Below are positions 32,526 through 43,393 of a stretch of DNA of 64,000 nt, in pieces. Location: positions 50,932,373 through 50,996,372 of the forward strand of contig NC_061815.1 in assembly GCF_021462225.1 (NCBI RefSeq), written 5' to 3'. The notes beneath the pieces are model-generated. The model ran no database searches and had not been told where the DNA came from. It saw only the letters and a list, made by a program, of their open reading frames with translations. The first letter of the stretch is position 1. Each line of letters begins with the position of its first letter. A program made the translations under genes and the position numbers. Source of the stretch: Girardinichthys multiradiatus (lineage: Eukaryota > Chordata > Actinopteri > Cyprinodontiformes > Goodeidae).

Positions 32526-33606
32526 GTGTGATCCCCCTATAGTTGGAACACGCCATCTGGTCACCGTTCTTATGAAGGGGGGCCACCACCCCAGTTTGCC
32601 AGTTTAGAGGCACTGTTCCCAATGTCATGCAATGTTGAAGAGGCGTGTCAACCACGACAGCCCCACAACTTCCAGAGACTTGAGGTAGTCAGGGCGGATC
32701 TCATCCAACCCCGAAGCCCTGCCACCATGGAGCGTTTTAACCACATCGGTGACTTCAGCCTGGGTGATGAAAGATTCTAACCCCAAGTCCCCAGCCTCTG
32801 TTTCCACCACGGAATGCGTGAAGGCAAGATTGAGGAGATCCTCGAAGTATTCCTTCCACCGCCCGATAATGATGCCAGTCGAGGTCAGCAGCTCCCGACA
32901 CCCACTATAAACAGTGTTGGCAAAGCACTGCTTCCCCCTCCTGAAGCGCCGGACACTTTGCCAGAATCGCTTCGAAGCCAACCAGTAGTCTTTCTCCATG
33001 GCCTCACCGAACTCCTCCCAGGCCCGGGTTTTTGCCTCTGTCACAGCCAGGGCCGCAGCACGCTTGGCCTCACGGTACCCGTCAGCCGCTTCAAGAGTCC
33101 CACAAGCCAATCACCGCCGATACAACTCCTTCTTCAGCTTGACAGCATCCCTTACTGCTGGTGTCCACCACCGGGTAGGGGATGGCCGCCGCGACAAGCA
33201 GCGCAGACCTTACGGCCGCAGCTATGGGCAGCAGCCTGACAATAGATGCGAAAAACATGGTCCACTCGGACTCTATGTCTCCAACATCTCCCAGAATCTG
33301 GTCAAAGCTCTCCCGGAGGTTGGAATTGAATACATCCCCGGCCGAGGGCTCCGCCAGATGTTCCCAGCATACCAGTATGCGCTTGGGCCTGCCAAGTCTG
33401 TCCGGCTTTCTCCTCCTCCAGCGGATCCAACTCACCACCAGGTGGTGATCAGTGGACAGCTCATCCACCCTCTTCACCCGAGTGTCCAAAACATGCGGCC
33501 AAAGGTCTGACGACATGACAACAAAGTTGATCATTGACCTCCTGCCTAGGGTGGAGCACTGGTGCCAAGTGCACTGATAAACACCCTTATGTTTGAACAT
33601 GGTGTT
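32526..33606 (-). mobile_element. Rex3 LINE copy 2, segment 1 (RT start and endonuclease end)
   Basis: Minus-strand Rex3 sequence with SMINFVVMSSDLWPHVLDTR and [19 protein letters not shown]. After the 33150 zone comes MACGTLEAADGYREAKRAAA through HGGRASGLDEIRPDYLKSL and WLTRLFNIA. The 3' part of the element beyond GDQMACSNYRGI is missing at 32526. At 33606 it is interrupted by the 5' LTR and resumes at 40659. Confidence 0.93.
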
Positions 33607-33899
33607 TGTTGGATGGGTGCAAAAACTTGTTATCACTCATGTAAAAACCTTGGGTTGGAAGGCACCTGCACTATGCCTTCCTCCCTGTGTGTGTGAGATC
33701 ATTGTTATCTCTGTGTGAACCAGCCTCCTTTCCGTCTCACACACACACACCCTGTCTGAACTGTCTGTTGAACTGTGTATATAAATAAAGAGATAGGGTG
33801 TCAAAACTTTGTAGTTTCACTGCAAAGTGGGCTACCCTTGTCACAAGTAACTCTGACTGTATCGTTCTTACCTCTGAGTTGACTAAATAATACCTAACA
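33607..33899 (+). repeat. 5' LTR, 293 bp
   Basis: Begins TGTTGGATGGGTGC and ends AATAATACCTAACA. It contains a CA microsatellite at about 33738-33750 and GTGTATATAAATAAAGAGATA at 33775-33795, which offers both a TATA-like box and an AATAAA signal. It is identical to the 3' LTR apart from one extra CA unit. Confidence 0.97.
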
Positions 33900-33904
33900 T
33901 TTAT

Positions 33905-33923
33905 TGGTCCTTCGAAGCCGGAT
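33905..33923 (+). other. primer binding site, tRNA-Tyr-like
   Basis: TGGTCCTTCGAAGCCGGAT starts five bases after the LTR. It is complementary to the 3' end of vertebrate tRNA-Tyr (known 3' end ...CCGGCTCGAAGGACCA), with one extra A in the TTCGAA stretch. tRNA identity is from general knowledge of the tRNA-Tyr acceptor arm. Confidence 0.75.
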
Positions 33924-34170
33924 TAATTCAATAACCTTATTTCTCTTTGCTTTAACAGTGACTCTGGGATCCGTGGGGGAAGCCTGACGTCGAGCGAAGC
34001 ACCGCTGCACAGCCTCCTTTAGCCGGAGTGGCTGAAAGTCCCGGTGTGTGTGAATTCACACCTGGCCAGTGGGTTATTGCCTTCCTCTGCGCGGGGTGAC
34101 TCTCACAGGGTCCAAAGAGTCACCAAGAAGTCAACTCCGAGGTGAGACAGTTTTAAAATACAGTTCATAG

Positions 34171-34530
34171 GAAAAGTACTTAACAGTCGTTGGTAGTGCG
34201 TCGCCGGTAAGGACGCTGCATTAGGATGGTTTTATTCCACCGTGAAAGGGATAGTGACAAATTTGGTACAATCCCGCCGTGAAGGGGATTAAAGAAAACG
34301 ACTAAGGGTTATTCCCCTGTGAGGGAATAGAGTAAGCGCTATATAAATAAAAGAAGAAAAGTACTTAAAAGTCGTTGGTAGTGCGTCGCCGGTAAGGACG
34401 CTGCATTGGAATGGTTTTATTCCACCGTGAAAGGAATAGTGACAAATTAAGGTAGGGCCCCGCCAAGAAGGGGGCCAAATAAAACGACTAAGGGTTATTC
34501 CCCTGCGAGGGAAAAGCATAAGCGCTATAA
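34171..34530 (+). repeat. tandem duplication in the retroviral leader (two units of about 183 bp)
   Basis: GAAAAGTACTTAACAGTCGT at 34171 recurs as GAAAAGTACTTAAAAGTCGT at 34354. Each copy is followed by TTGGTAGTGCGTCGCCGGTA, AAGGACGCTGCATT, TTATTCCACCGTGAAAGG and ACGACTAAGGGTTATTCCCC. The copies have diverged at scattered sites. The region lies between the primer site and the first gag-like ATG, where packaging signals normally reside. Confidence 0.93.
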
Positions 34531-34878
34531 AAGTAAAAAGAACGGAGTAAATTGAGCTCATAAAATAACACCAAGTTAACTTAGAAAAAATTACAAGGTA
34601 CCTGAAACTAACTGTGTGACTGTGTTGTGTGTGTATGGAGGACTAAGCATTTTAATAGAATCATAGCAGGATTCTGCTAGTCCTGTGTTTTCTTTTGCCC
34701 AGATTAAAACTACGTACTGGTGACTTTGGAGATTCAGGTCGGATTTCATTCCAGAAAATTAACACCGCTGCGAATTAGTCGCAGTAGAAGGGCGTGTTAA
34801 TGTCCTCTCCTTAAAGTCTCATGCCAGTGACCTTTTATCTGGGACATTTATACTATAATTAAACTAACATAAAACATA

Positions 34879-35360
34879 ATGGGGAAGAAACAAAGTAAAC
34901 TAATTGACTTAGAAGGGGAGGTAAAGTTTATGGAGAACTATGTAAAAGGAGCAGGTATGATCTGTCATAGATGGAATAAAAAATAAAAAACATGGGTTTT
35001 TGGGCAAATTAGATACAAAGGATGTCTTAAAATTACAAGGGGATCTAAAATTAGAAATAATGAAAACTAAAAAGAGAAAAATAACAAAGAACAATGGGGA
35101 AAGAACAGAGAAAAATCTCTGATTTAACAGAAATATGTACACGATGGCATAAAAATACGGATTTTCAGGTAACTTAATTATCACTGAAATCCTAAAACTA
35201 CACGGGGATCTTAAACTGGAGATTATGCATTCAAAAGATTCAAGAGACAATAAAAAAACCTTGCCAGATTATAATTTCAAAGGGGACTTTTCAGTCCCTG
35301 AGTGCTCACAGTTGATAAACAGATTAAAACAAAAAGATGAATTAAAAAAACAACAATAAG
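34879..35360 (+). pseudogene. gag-like N-terminal remnant, internally duplicated
   Basis: Two Met-Gly starts, 215 bp apart (34879 and 35094), open short frames of similar content, with an RWxK motif about 30 residues in and a KLxGDLKLEIM block later. Met-Gly is compatible with N-terminal myristoylation of a matrix protein. Both frames meet stops within 30 to 40 codons. No capsid or zinc-knuckle region could be recognised downstream, so the gene is non-functional. Confidence 0.55.
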
Positions 35361-35439
35361 AGCAGCTTTTAACTGACATAGCCATAATACTGAGGCCTTA
35401 AGAAAAGCACAGGAAAAAACTTTCAGCTTAACTGAAAAC

Positions 35440-37560
35440 AAATAAAGGGGGGGGGCGGACTGCCACCCATCCCAGTTTAGAATACCAAGGTAGCCCCAAA
35501 TTATAAAGACTAAGAGATGGTTTTAGAGGACGTGGTAAAGGAAGTTAAAAGAGGAGGTGACAATGTGGACAACATGGAAACTGTCCAACTGGACAACCCA
35601 GTGAACAATGACTAGAGTTGTTAAAGAAGTAATCTGAGAGTAAAAGATTTTGTAGGCAAGCATTAGTGAGAAACAGGTGCTTTAAAAATCATTCTATGGT
35701 GTTATACTACTAACAATATCATGATAAAATGCAAAAGATTCATTTTACAGGGAAATAATTCCATATTTGGCTCAGATTGTGTGCATTCTTGATTTTTCCT
35801 CTTTGAGAGAAGTTAAATTTCAGCTCTGTGAAACGACCTTGACAAAGAGATGCAGCTGCCTGAAAACAAAGATGAAACTTCTGCAAACAGCAGAAGCCTG
35901 TCTCTGCTGAAAGGTCTGAAAAAAAATTGTAACTCTACCCTGCATGTGTCAAACTCAAGGTCCGCTGGCCAAAACCGGACCTCAGAAGTTTAGTGATTCT
36001 CTTGAAGTAGAGCCTTTTAATATGGTGATTGTGTGCTTGAATGTTATTTTGTCAATCAATAAGCAGTTTTGTCTACATTCTGCCACAATCTGCCTTTTGA
36101 AAATGTTTTGAATCTTGCTCTTTATGTATAAAAAAAAAAAAGAAAGAAAAGAAAAATTGGCTAAAGTCTGCAGACACAAAATGAACCTGGATTGAAGCTC
36201 TAACTAAGTTTATTTAATCTGAGATCTTCTCCAAATGCAACAGTATATGTCAGTCTACATGAGATACTAACAACTTCACCTACTGGTATAATATAAAGAT
36301 CTGATTGAATATGTGAAACAAACAATGATGAAAGTTTTTCAACAGGTGATGCTCATCCAGGAGGAAGACAGTGTTCCTAGGAAATGCAGCTCATTCATTA
36401 ACAATCATTTTTTCTCCTATAGGTGGAAGTTTTGCTGACTAATCATAGGCTGGATCTATGAAACATTATGAGCACAGAACAAATGACCAAGGTTCTGACT
36501 GACTTATGAACCTCACTGACCTGACAATGATAACATGACACCCAACAGATAACACCTTTAAGGTGGACCCCACTAAGACCACCTTATTGATTCTTGGTGA
36601 ATAAAAAAAGAATTGAAGCGTTCAAAACAGACCTTGTGGAAACAAAAGGGGTTATGAGGAAACAATGTGCATTTTAAGAATAATAGAAGTCAAATTATGT
36701 TCAAATTTTTGCAAATAAAATGACTCTGACAGAGAAATAAGTAAGTAGTGTGTGAATGTGTGTGAATGGGAATGACTGATTTCATTGTAATGCATCTTTG
36801 AGGGACCTTAAAAGCGCTAATAAAGGTCTGATGTTCTGATGATCTTTGCCAAATTTATATCTTAATAAGGTTTCCAGAATCTTTTCCGAAAAATCATATA
36901 AAGATAGCAAAGGTTCTACCTGTATTAAAAATACTGATAACCATAGGAAAGTTCATAGATCCGTCTTCAATTTTTCCTAATTCTTTTACAAACAGGTTAT
37001 TTAAACTTTAATGTGGCCAAATGTCTGTGTTTGACTTTCTGTTTTTGTGAAATAAATGTCTGTTTCATGTTATATAAAAATTAGAGTCCTCAACATTACC
37101 ATAATAATATTAGGTCAGTTCTCTATGGTAAAACAAAAAGATTTTAACAGATGTTTAGACTTTTTCCAGTCAGGTTCAAAATGATTGAATTAGACTCAAA
37201 CTTAACATAAGATGAAATGAACCTTAACAGAATTACTGAACTGGACTGAAATAGAGAAAACTTTAGTTAATTGAAACAAACTTTAGTTACTTGAATTAAA
37301 TACAAAGCTGACTGAAACTATATGTTGTATCTATAAAACTGGGTAAGATAAACTAAGATTATAAGATATAATATGCCCTTCATTTTTTGTGTTCATCAGT
37401 GAGTGAGTTTTTATTTTTTATTTTTAATAAGAACTAAACCAACCATTATTTATAATAATAGCAACTACCAAAAATATTGATCTCATTTTTAAATGTAATA
37501 AGGACTTACTTTATAAAATATGGTAAAAAAGAATAATAAGAATTTGGAAAAACAGAGGCT
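35440..37560. other. retroviral interior without recognisable retroviral genes
   Basis: A G9 run lies at about 35448-35456. AT-rich DNA with no coding match follows. The part around 36720-36840 (TGTGTGTGAATGGGAATGAC, then AAAAGCGCTAATAAAGGTCT) resembles the end of a common fish interspersed repeat. Either this replaces the missing gag-pol part or the element captured foreign DNA. Confidence 0.45.
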
Positions 37561-37720
37561 TTAAACCTCTGCAGGAACAGCACTGACACTGTCAAAGGTA
37601 GATCCTAATACAGGAATCTGGAAGCTCATTCTGGCGTGGATAGTCAAAGTCCATCTAAGGATACATTTAGATGAGGCAGAGGGACAAATACAGGGCTTAG
37701 CTGAGAGCAAAGAGAGCAAC

Positions 37721-38664
37721 ATGCATCCTGTCCTAGCTGCTGTCCCACCTGAACTGTGGTCCCAATCATCAACTGATGTAGGGCTTATAAAGGGGTTCCC
37801 ACCATACAAGGTTAAACTAATATCTAAAAAAAGGCCATTAGTCCGTCAATACCCCTTAAAGCCAGAAGCTGAAGAAGGTACTAAGCCAGTAATACAAGAT
37901 ATGTTGAAGTCAGGAATATTAAGAGAAGCACCTGACGCTACATGCAAGGCATATCACACTGACATCGCTATTATTATCACAGCCAAACATAACTCTAAAA
38001 AGATGTGCCCTTTAAATCCAAGTACTCTAATACCTGCTGCAGAAGATGGAAAACCACATTCTTATAAAGCAAAAGTTGAAGAAGACACCAAACCCAGACA
38101 AGACATTTCTCAAATCCTTATACCAGATTCATGTGTTGTGTTTGTAGATGGCTCAGCATCTAAAGATGAATATGGAAAGAATAGAGTTGGTTATGCAGTA
38201 ACAACCATCGATAGGATAATAGAAGCTAAATCTCTACCCAATACATGCTCAGCCCAAACAGCAGAATTATATGCTGTAGTAAGAGCATGTGAATTACATG
38301 AGGGACAAATACTTACTATATACACAGACAGCCAATACGTTTTCAGATCAGTACATCACCATGCTAAGATTTGGCAAAATAGAGGTTTTAAAACATCATC
38401 AGGGACAGAACTAACTCATTTCAACCTATTAAAGAGAAAATGTCAGATCTGCTATTTATAGACACAGACGTGCTGAAAGACGCCCAACAGTCAGCAACCA
38501 AGACAGAAATAAAGGCCTGGCTAAAGAGAGGAGCACAGAAAAAAGATGACATCTATCAGATAGAAGATAAACCAATCCTCCCAAAAAATTTATACAACAC
38601 AGCGGCTACAGTGACACATTGGGAAGACCCACGTGTCAAGGGGGGAATATGTCACATCTGGTAA
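37721..38664 (+). pseudogene. pol remnant: RT entry fused to RNase H
   Basis: The frame begins near the protease/RT boundary (LVRQYPLKPEAEEG, the usual QYP motif). At about 37980-38020 it jumps straight to the connection region. No RT catalytic box is present, so an internal deletion removed the polymerase core. RNase H follows with its acidic residues in FVDGSAS, TAELYAV and YTDSQYVF (38137-38340). The frame is broken near 38430, then continues in another to a WEDPRVKGG block. It has no polymerase function. Confidence 0.85.
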
Positions 38665-38771
38665 AGCATTAATGCTACACTATAAATTTTTCTGACTATG
38701 CAAATCATTTTTGCAGATCATGCATAATTTGTTGCAAACACGGGGGAAGAAATATTGCCTAGTTGTAATAG

Positions 38772-39457
38772 ATGAACCTAGTGACACATTTCTTCCCCAC
38801 ATATGGTATCCCACAGATTATAAGGTCAGATAATGGAACTCATTTTGTAAATAAATTAATAGATCTAAGTTCTAATGCATTAGGGTTTCAGTTAAAGATT
38901 AAGGAAAACAATGGAAGAAACAGGGAGGCCATGGCCCGAATGCCTATCCCTGGTTAAATTATGGATGAGAATAACTCCAAATCAAACTGGTCTTACTCCA
39001 TTTGCCACCTACTGTACATCATTGTATAACTCCACCCACTGTGTTCTGAGTCTGAGATCACGTGACACCAAGTTGCTGATGTGAATTTGTATTCTCAAAG
39101 AAATAGTACATGGCAGACCGTTTTCTCTGCCCTCTGACATGAATGAAATAGAGAAAGCACAACAGGAACCTTCATTAGCTGAGTGGATGAATAAAATGTT
39201 GCAGACAAAAGAAGAACAAATGTCCAGTGGTCTGCCGATAATCTCTGCTCCTATCCCACAGAATGAGGCCTGGAGACCTGGTCCTGATTAAGACACTCCA
39301 CCGGAAGGATTGGAGCACTCCTTGGTGGAAAGGGCCGTTTCAAATACTCCTGACAACGCCCACAGCTCTGAAAATAGCAGAGAGGCCTTCCTGGATCCAT
39401 AAAAGCCACTGTAAGCCAGTTTTGCCATTACAGGAGCCAAACCAACCGACGGGGTAG
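38772..39457 (+). pseudogene. integrase remnant
   Basis: The core fragment GIPQIIRSDNGTHFVNK (38800-38850) keeps the second catalytic Asp. After further frame changes the C-terminal region appears as [20 protein letters not shown] with [17 protein letters not shown] and WIHKSHCKP (39263-39420), typical of class I retroviruses. The N-terminal zinc-binding domain and the first catalytic Asp are not found. It is inactive. Confidence 0.85.
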
Positions 39458-39535
39458 CAGAGGAAGTCCGGGTTCAAAGATGGCCCAGCGTCTCAAACCG
39501 GTGAAGAAAACAGCTGATCTGCGCCCAATTATAAA

Positions 39536-39806
39536 ATGGCTCTCTGTAACATGTGGACAGGACTGATAAGCCTGAGCTTAATTCTGGTAGCAGGACTCTT
39601 TCTCTATCTAAAGCAGGATCCACAGGAGGTGATACCGAACCAGAAGAGATGGACATCAGACGGGACCCATCTCAGAACACTGACGGAAGAACATGACGCA
39701 CATCCATTCCTACAGAATTTCTGGTATTGTTCATGGTGGCATATGCAACACTGAACTAGGTAGAAATGCACGAAAATGAAGGAGACGATTATGATGACAT
39801 GTTGTA
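39536..39806 (+). pseudogene. envelope remnant, almost completely deleted
   Basis: A short frame begins with a hydrophobic, signal-peptide-like segment (GLISLSLILVAGLFLYL). It continues for about 40 residues and stops at 39754. No surface-subunit, fusion-peptide or transmembrane-subunit landmarks are present. Position between integrase and 3' LTR is the only other support. I read it as the ends of an otherwise deleted envelope gene. Confidence 0.5.
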
Positions 39807-39944
39807 AATAAATCACATCAAAAGCCTGAGTTTACTCATACATTGTATTTCATAAAATAACCTTACAGCAGAAAATCGAAAGAAGTTGTTGCTTAAGTGA
39901 AATGAGAAAAAGTACAATTATGACATAAACAGGGCAGATTTTTT

Positions 39945-40206
39945 TATTCTTTTATTTTTATGATTTCAAGTATTATTCTTTTATTTTTATGATTTCAAGT
40001 ATTATTCTTTTATTTTTATGATTTCAAGTATTATTCTTTTATTTTTATGATTTCAAGTATTATTCTTTTATTTTTATGATTTCAAGTATCATTCTTTTAT
40101 TTTTATAATTTCAAGTATCATTATTTTATTTTTATGATTTCAAGTATCATTATTTTATTTTTATGATTTCAAGTATCATTATTTTATTTTTATGATTTCA
40201 AGTATT
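39945..40206 (+). repeat. 29-bp minisatellite near the retroviral 3' end (about nine units)
   Basis: The unit is TTATTCTTTTATTTTTATGA plus TTTCAAGTA, repeated head to tail with small changes (ATTATTTTATTT variants in the last units). Because it lies upstream of the purine tract it is carried inside the retrovirus. Confidence 0.95.
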
Positions 40207-40354
40207 AATCAACATTTAACTTTTAATGGTCGCCGAGGGCGGCGGGGCCGTATGAGTATTTCCCACAAAATATAATCTGTTTACCGTCCGTGGGTTTTCG
40301 CTCATACAAAGTATTTTTCTTACTCGTTTTTATATTAAATGTTTTTACTTGTGA

Positions 40355-40367
40355 TAAAAGGAGGGAC
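40355..40367 (+). other. polypurine tract
   Basis: TAAAAGGAGGGAC directly abuts the 3' LTR start at 40368. Position and composition fit the plus-strand primer of retroviruses. Confidence 0.85.
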
Positions 40368-40658
40368 TGTTGGATGGGTGCAAAAACTTGTTATCACTCA
40401 TGTAAAAACCTTGGGTTGGAAGGCACCTGCACTATGCCTTCCTCCCTGTGTGTGTGAGATCATTGTTATCTCTGTGTGAACCAGCCTCCTTTCCGTCTCA
40501 CACACACACCCTGTCTGAACTGTCTGTTGAACTGTGTATATAAATAAAGAGATAGGGTGTCAAAACTTTGTAGTTTCACTGCAAAGTGGGCTACCCTTGT
40601 CACAAGTAACTCTGACTGTATCGTTCTTACCTCTGAGTTGACTAAATAATACCTAACA
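40368..40658 (+). repeat. 3' LTR, 291 bp
   Basis: Identical to the 5' LTR by direct comparison of the two printed sequences, except that the CA run is one dinucleotide shorter. It is followed by the target duplication GTGTT and resumption of Rex3. Confidence 0.97.
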
Positions 40659-41069
40659 GTGTTCATTATGGACAATCCGTGACTAGCACAGAAGTCCAAT
40701 AACAAAACACCACTCGGATTCAGATCGGGAAGGCCATTCCTCCCGATCACGCCTCTCCAGGTGTCAGTGTCGTTTCCCACGTGGGCGTTGAAGTCCCCCA
40801 GCAGAATAATGGAGTACCCCGGAGGGGCACTATCCAGCCCCCCCGACAGGGACGCCAAGAATGCCGGGTACTCCGCACTACCGCTCGGCCCATAGGCCAG
40901 TCAGAGACCTGTCCCCAACCCGAAGGTGCAGGGATGTGACCCTCATCCACTGGGGTAATCCCCAACACGACAAGGCTGAGCTGGGGCGCAACAAGCAAAC
41001 CCACCCCAGCCCACCGCCTCTCCCCGTGGGCCACTCCAGAGTAGAAGAGAGTACAGCCCTTCTCAAGTA
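40659..41069 (-). mobile_element. Rex3 LINE copy 2, segment 2 (endonuclease middle)
   Basis: Continues exactly where segment 1 stopped: minus-strand [20 protein letters not shown] and [16 protein letters not shown], then upstream [16 protein letters not shown] and [10 protein letters not shown]. Small deletions break the frame around 40895. At 41068 a Tc1 element is inserted. Confidence 0.93.
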
Positions 41070-41925
41070 CAGGGATTGGACAATGAAAGTGAAACATCTG
41101 TCATTTTAGTGTGGGAAGTTTCATGGCTAAATTGGACCAGCCTGGTAGCCAGTCTTCATTGATTACACATTGCACCAGTAAGAGCAGAGTGTGAAGGTTC
41201 AATTAGCAGGGTAAGAGCACAGTTTTGCTCAAAATATTGAAATGTACACAACATTATGGGCGACATACCAGAGTTCAAAAGAGGACAAATTGTTGGTGCA
41301 GGTCTTGCTGGCGCATCTGTGACCAAGACAACAAGTCTTTGTGATGTATCAAGAGCCACGGTATCCAGGGTAATGTCAGCATACCACCAAGAAGGACCAA
41401 CCACATCCAACAGGATTAACTGTGGACGTAAGAGGAAGCTGTCTGAAAGGGATGTTCGGGTGCTAACCTGGATTGTATCCAAAAAAACATAAAACCACGG
41501 CTGCCCAAATCACGGCAGAATTAAATGTGGACCTCAACTCTCCTGTTTCCACCAGAACTGTCCGTCAGGAGCTCCACAGGGTCAATATACACGGCCGGGC
41601 TGCTATAGCCAAACCTTTGGTCACTCATGCCAATGCCAAACGTCGATTTCAATGGTGCAAGGAGCGCAAATCTTGGGGTGTGGACAATGTGAAACGTGTA
41701 TTGTTCTCTGATGAGTCCACCTTTACTGTTTTCCCCACATCCGGGAGAGTTACGGTGTGGAGAAGCCCCAAAGAAGCGTACCACCCAGACTGTTGCATGC
41801 CCAGAGTGAAGCATGGGGGTGGATCAGTGATGGTTTGGGCTGCCATATCATGGCATTCCCTTGGCCCAATACTTGTGCTAGATGGACTGCCAAGGACTAC
41901 CGAACCATTCTTGAGGACCATGTGC
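41070..41925 (+). mobile_element. Tc1-like transposon, 3' third missing, inside Rex3 copy 2
   Basis: The left end CAGGGATTGGACAATGAAAG follows TA at 41068-41069 and matches the terminal repeat of the element at 47341-48609. The transposase starts at 41256 ([15 protein letters not shown]) and has a frameshift near 41470. It continues with [32 protein letters not shown] (first catalytic Asp) and [18 protein letters not shown]. After ILVLDG the sequence shows another small loss, and after ACCATGTGCA the element stops. The second and third catalytic residues and the right terminal repeat are absent. Confidence 0.93.
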
Positions 41926-42340
41926 ACGCTGTGCGTGGAGGCGAGTCCGACTATTTCTCGTCGATATCTCTCGACCACCTGCACGAGCTCAGGCTCCTTC
42001 CCCCCCAGCGAGGTGACATTCCACATCCTTAGAGTCAGTCTAAGCGTCCGGAGATCGGGCAGCTGAGGTCTCCACCTTCGTCCGCCACCCAATCCTCTTT
42101 GGACCGGTCCCTCATGGTTCCCCATGCAGGTGGTGGGCCCATTGGGGGATTGCCTTGCTTCTCTCGTTTGGGCTTGGCCCGGCGGGGTCCCGCGAGGAGC
42201 AACCCAGCCACCAGGCGGTCTCTGACGAGTCCCAACCCCAGGCCTGGCTCCAGGGTGGAACCCTGGCTCCGCTGTACTGGGTGACGTCATGTGCCTCAAT
42301 TTTATAGTCCTCATGAAAGTGTCTCGAACCGCTCTTTGTC
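41926..42340 (-). mobile_element. Rex3 LINE copy 2, segment 3 (5' end)
   Basis: Resumes at CACGCTGTGCGTGGAGGCGA, which occurs at the same element position in copy 1 (about 20539). Minus-strand reading gives LRMWNVTSLGGKEPELVQVV, and upstream of that SKEDWVADEGGDL and other 5'-region sequence absent from copy 1. About 20 bp of Rex3 expected between segments 2 and 3 is missing. The 5' limit near 42340 is approximate. Confidence 0.85.
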
Positions 42341-43190
42341 TGACTCGTCATCTAGAGCCTGTTTGCCAAATCTGATGAAAACTGTATGATTGCGTTTGTA
42401 CTGCAACAGACCGCCATGCACTGAGCAGAAGGGTCCCCTGTACCAAGATGGCGGCTGCACTGACACATTACTCCAATGAGCAGCAGTAAAGGCACCATCC
42501 ACAAGTTTATATCTACATGCATCACTCCCTCTACCCGCGACGCCAGCTCGTCACTGATGCATGCCTGTAACTACCTCGTTTCGCAACTTGGAGCGTAGCA
42601 GAGGCAGGTTGGCTTCAACCCCCTTAGCTCGCATCATTCACTTTATAAAACACTTGGAGACACCTGAAAGATGCCTGGCAGTGGAAGAGTCAGAAGAGCA
42701 TAATCTGTTATCCGTTATCCAATGTTTTCTTTAGGAAAATAAAATGACTCCAAAATTTAACCTGCATCACCTCAGAGGTCTATACCACTGAAGACATTCA
42801 TATTCCTGAGCTCCATCTCTGGATTAATGATGCTGAACTGTCAGCTGAGCTTTAGCTTCTCCCAACAGCTCTGTGGGAATCACATCCATGGAGCTAAAAT
42901 CCTGTTTCCTGATTGACAAATTATGTTTTTAAGATTTCAAACCTGAGACAGCCTGTTGGGAACAAAGAGTTCTGTTCTGTGTCAACGCAGCACAGATTCA
43001 CCCTTTCAGTTTAGGAACTTATTGGTCAGGGGAGTGAGGAAGTCATCTAAAAGCAACCAGGGTGAGGAACTGCAGGGAAACTCAGCCTTCAGGAAGGCCG
43101 GAGAATGGAAGACCACAGCTGGGAATCTGTTCAGATTCAGGAATCTGTTGTGAACCAGGAATGTTCTGCTCTGCAGAGATGAAACACACT
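42341..43190. other. intergenic between the transposon island and tgfbi
   Basis: No domain-bearing frame, terminal repeat or tandem repeat recognised. Confidence 0.45.
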
Positions 43191-43215
43191 GATGAAGAGG
43201 AGTCTCACTCTCAGC

Positions 43216-43221
43216 TTTATT
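43216..43221 (-). other. tgfbi: tgfbi polyadenylation signal
   Basis: TTTATT on the + strand is AATAAA on the gene strand, 173 bp after the TAA stop. It gives a short 3' UTR. Inferred from position only. Confidence 0.6.
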
Positions 43222-43393
43222 TTACAAAATCCACTACGAGTTTGGAGCCGCGACCTGATGACATGCTGCAGGACAACACAACGCTTTACAGAAGATCCCA
43301 CTCTGGTTTCACACAGTTAACTGGTTTTTACAAACTGGAAGTTAGAAACAGGGAATCAGTTGTGCTGGGACTCAAGGAGCTCTGCCTTCATCA

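Larger units (their letters stand above)
33607..40658 (+). mobile_element. class I endogenous retrovirus, 7,052 bp, non-autonomous, inside Rex3 copy 2
   Basis: Paired LTRs (33607-33899 and 40368-40658) start TG and end CA. The 5-bp target duplication GTGTT lies at 33602-33606 and 40659-40663, and removing the insertion restores contiguous Rex3 sequence. A tRNA-Tyr-like primer site follows the 5' LTR and a purine tract precedes the 3' LTR. The integrase C-terminal region has the gammaretrovirus-type [18 protein letters not shown] block, which supports class I. Gag, protease, reverse transcriptase and envelope are largely deleted or broken. The LTR pair differs only by one CA repeat unit, so the insertion is recent despite the defective interior. 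Confidence 0.95.

Noticed and set aside
40212..40330. Separate gene near the GCCGAGGGCGGCGGGG block
   Set aside because: It lies between the env remnant and the purine tract of the retrovirus, has no open frame of note, and is best read as retroviral 3' untranslated sequence.
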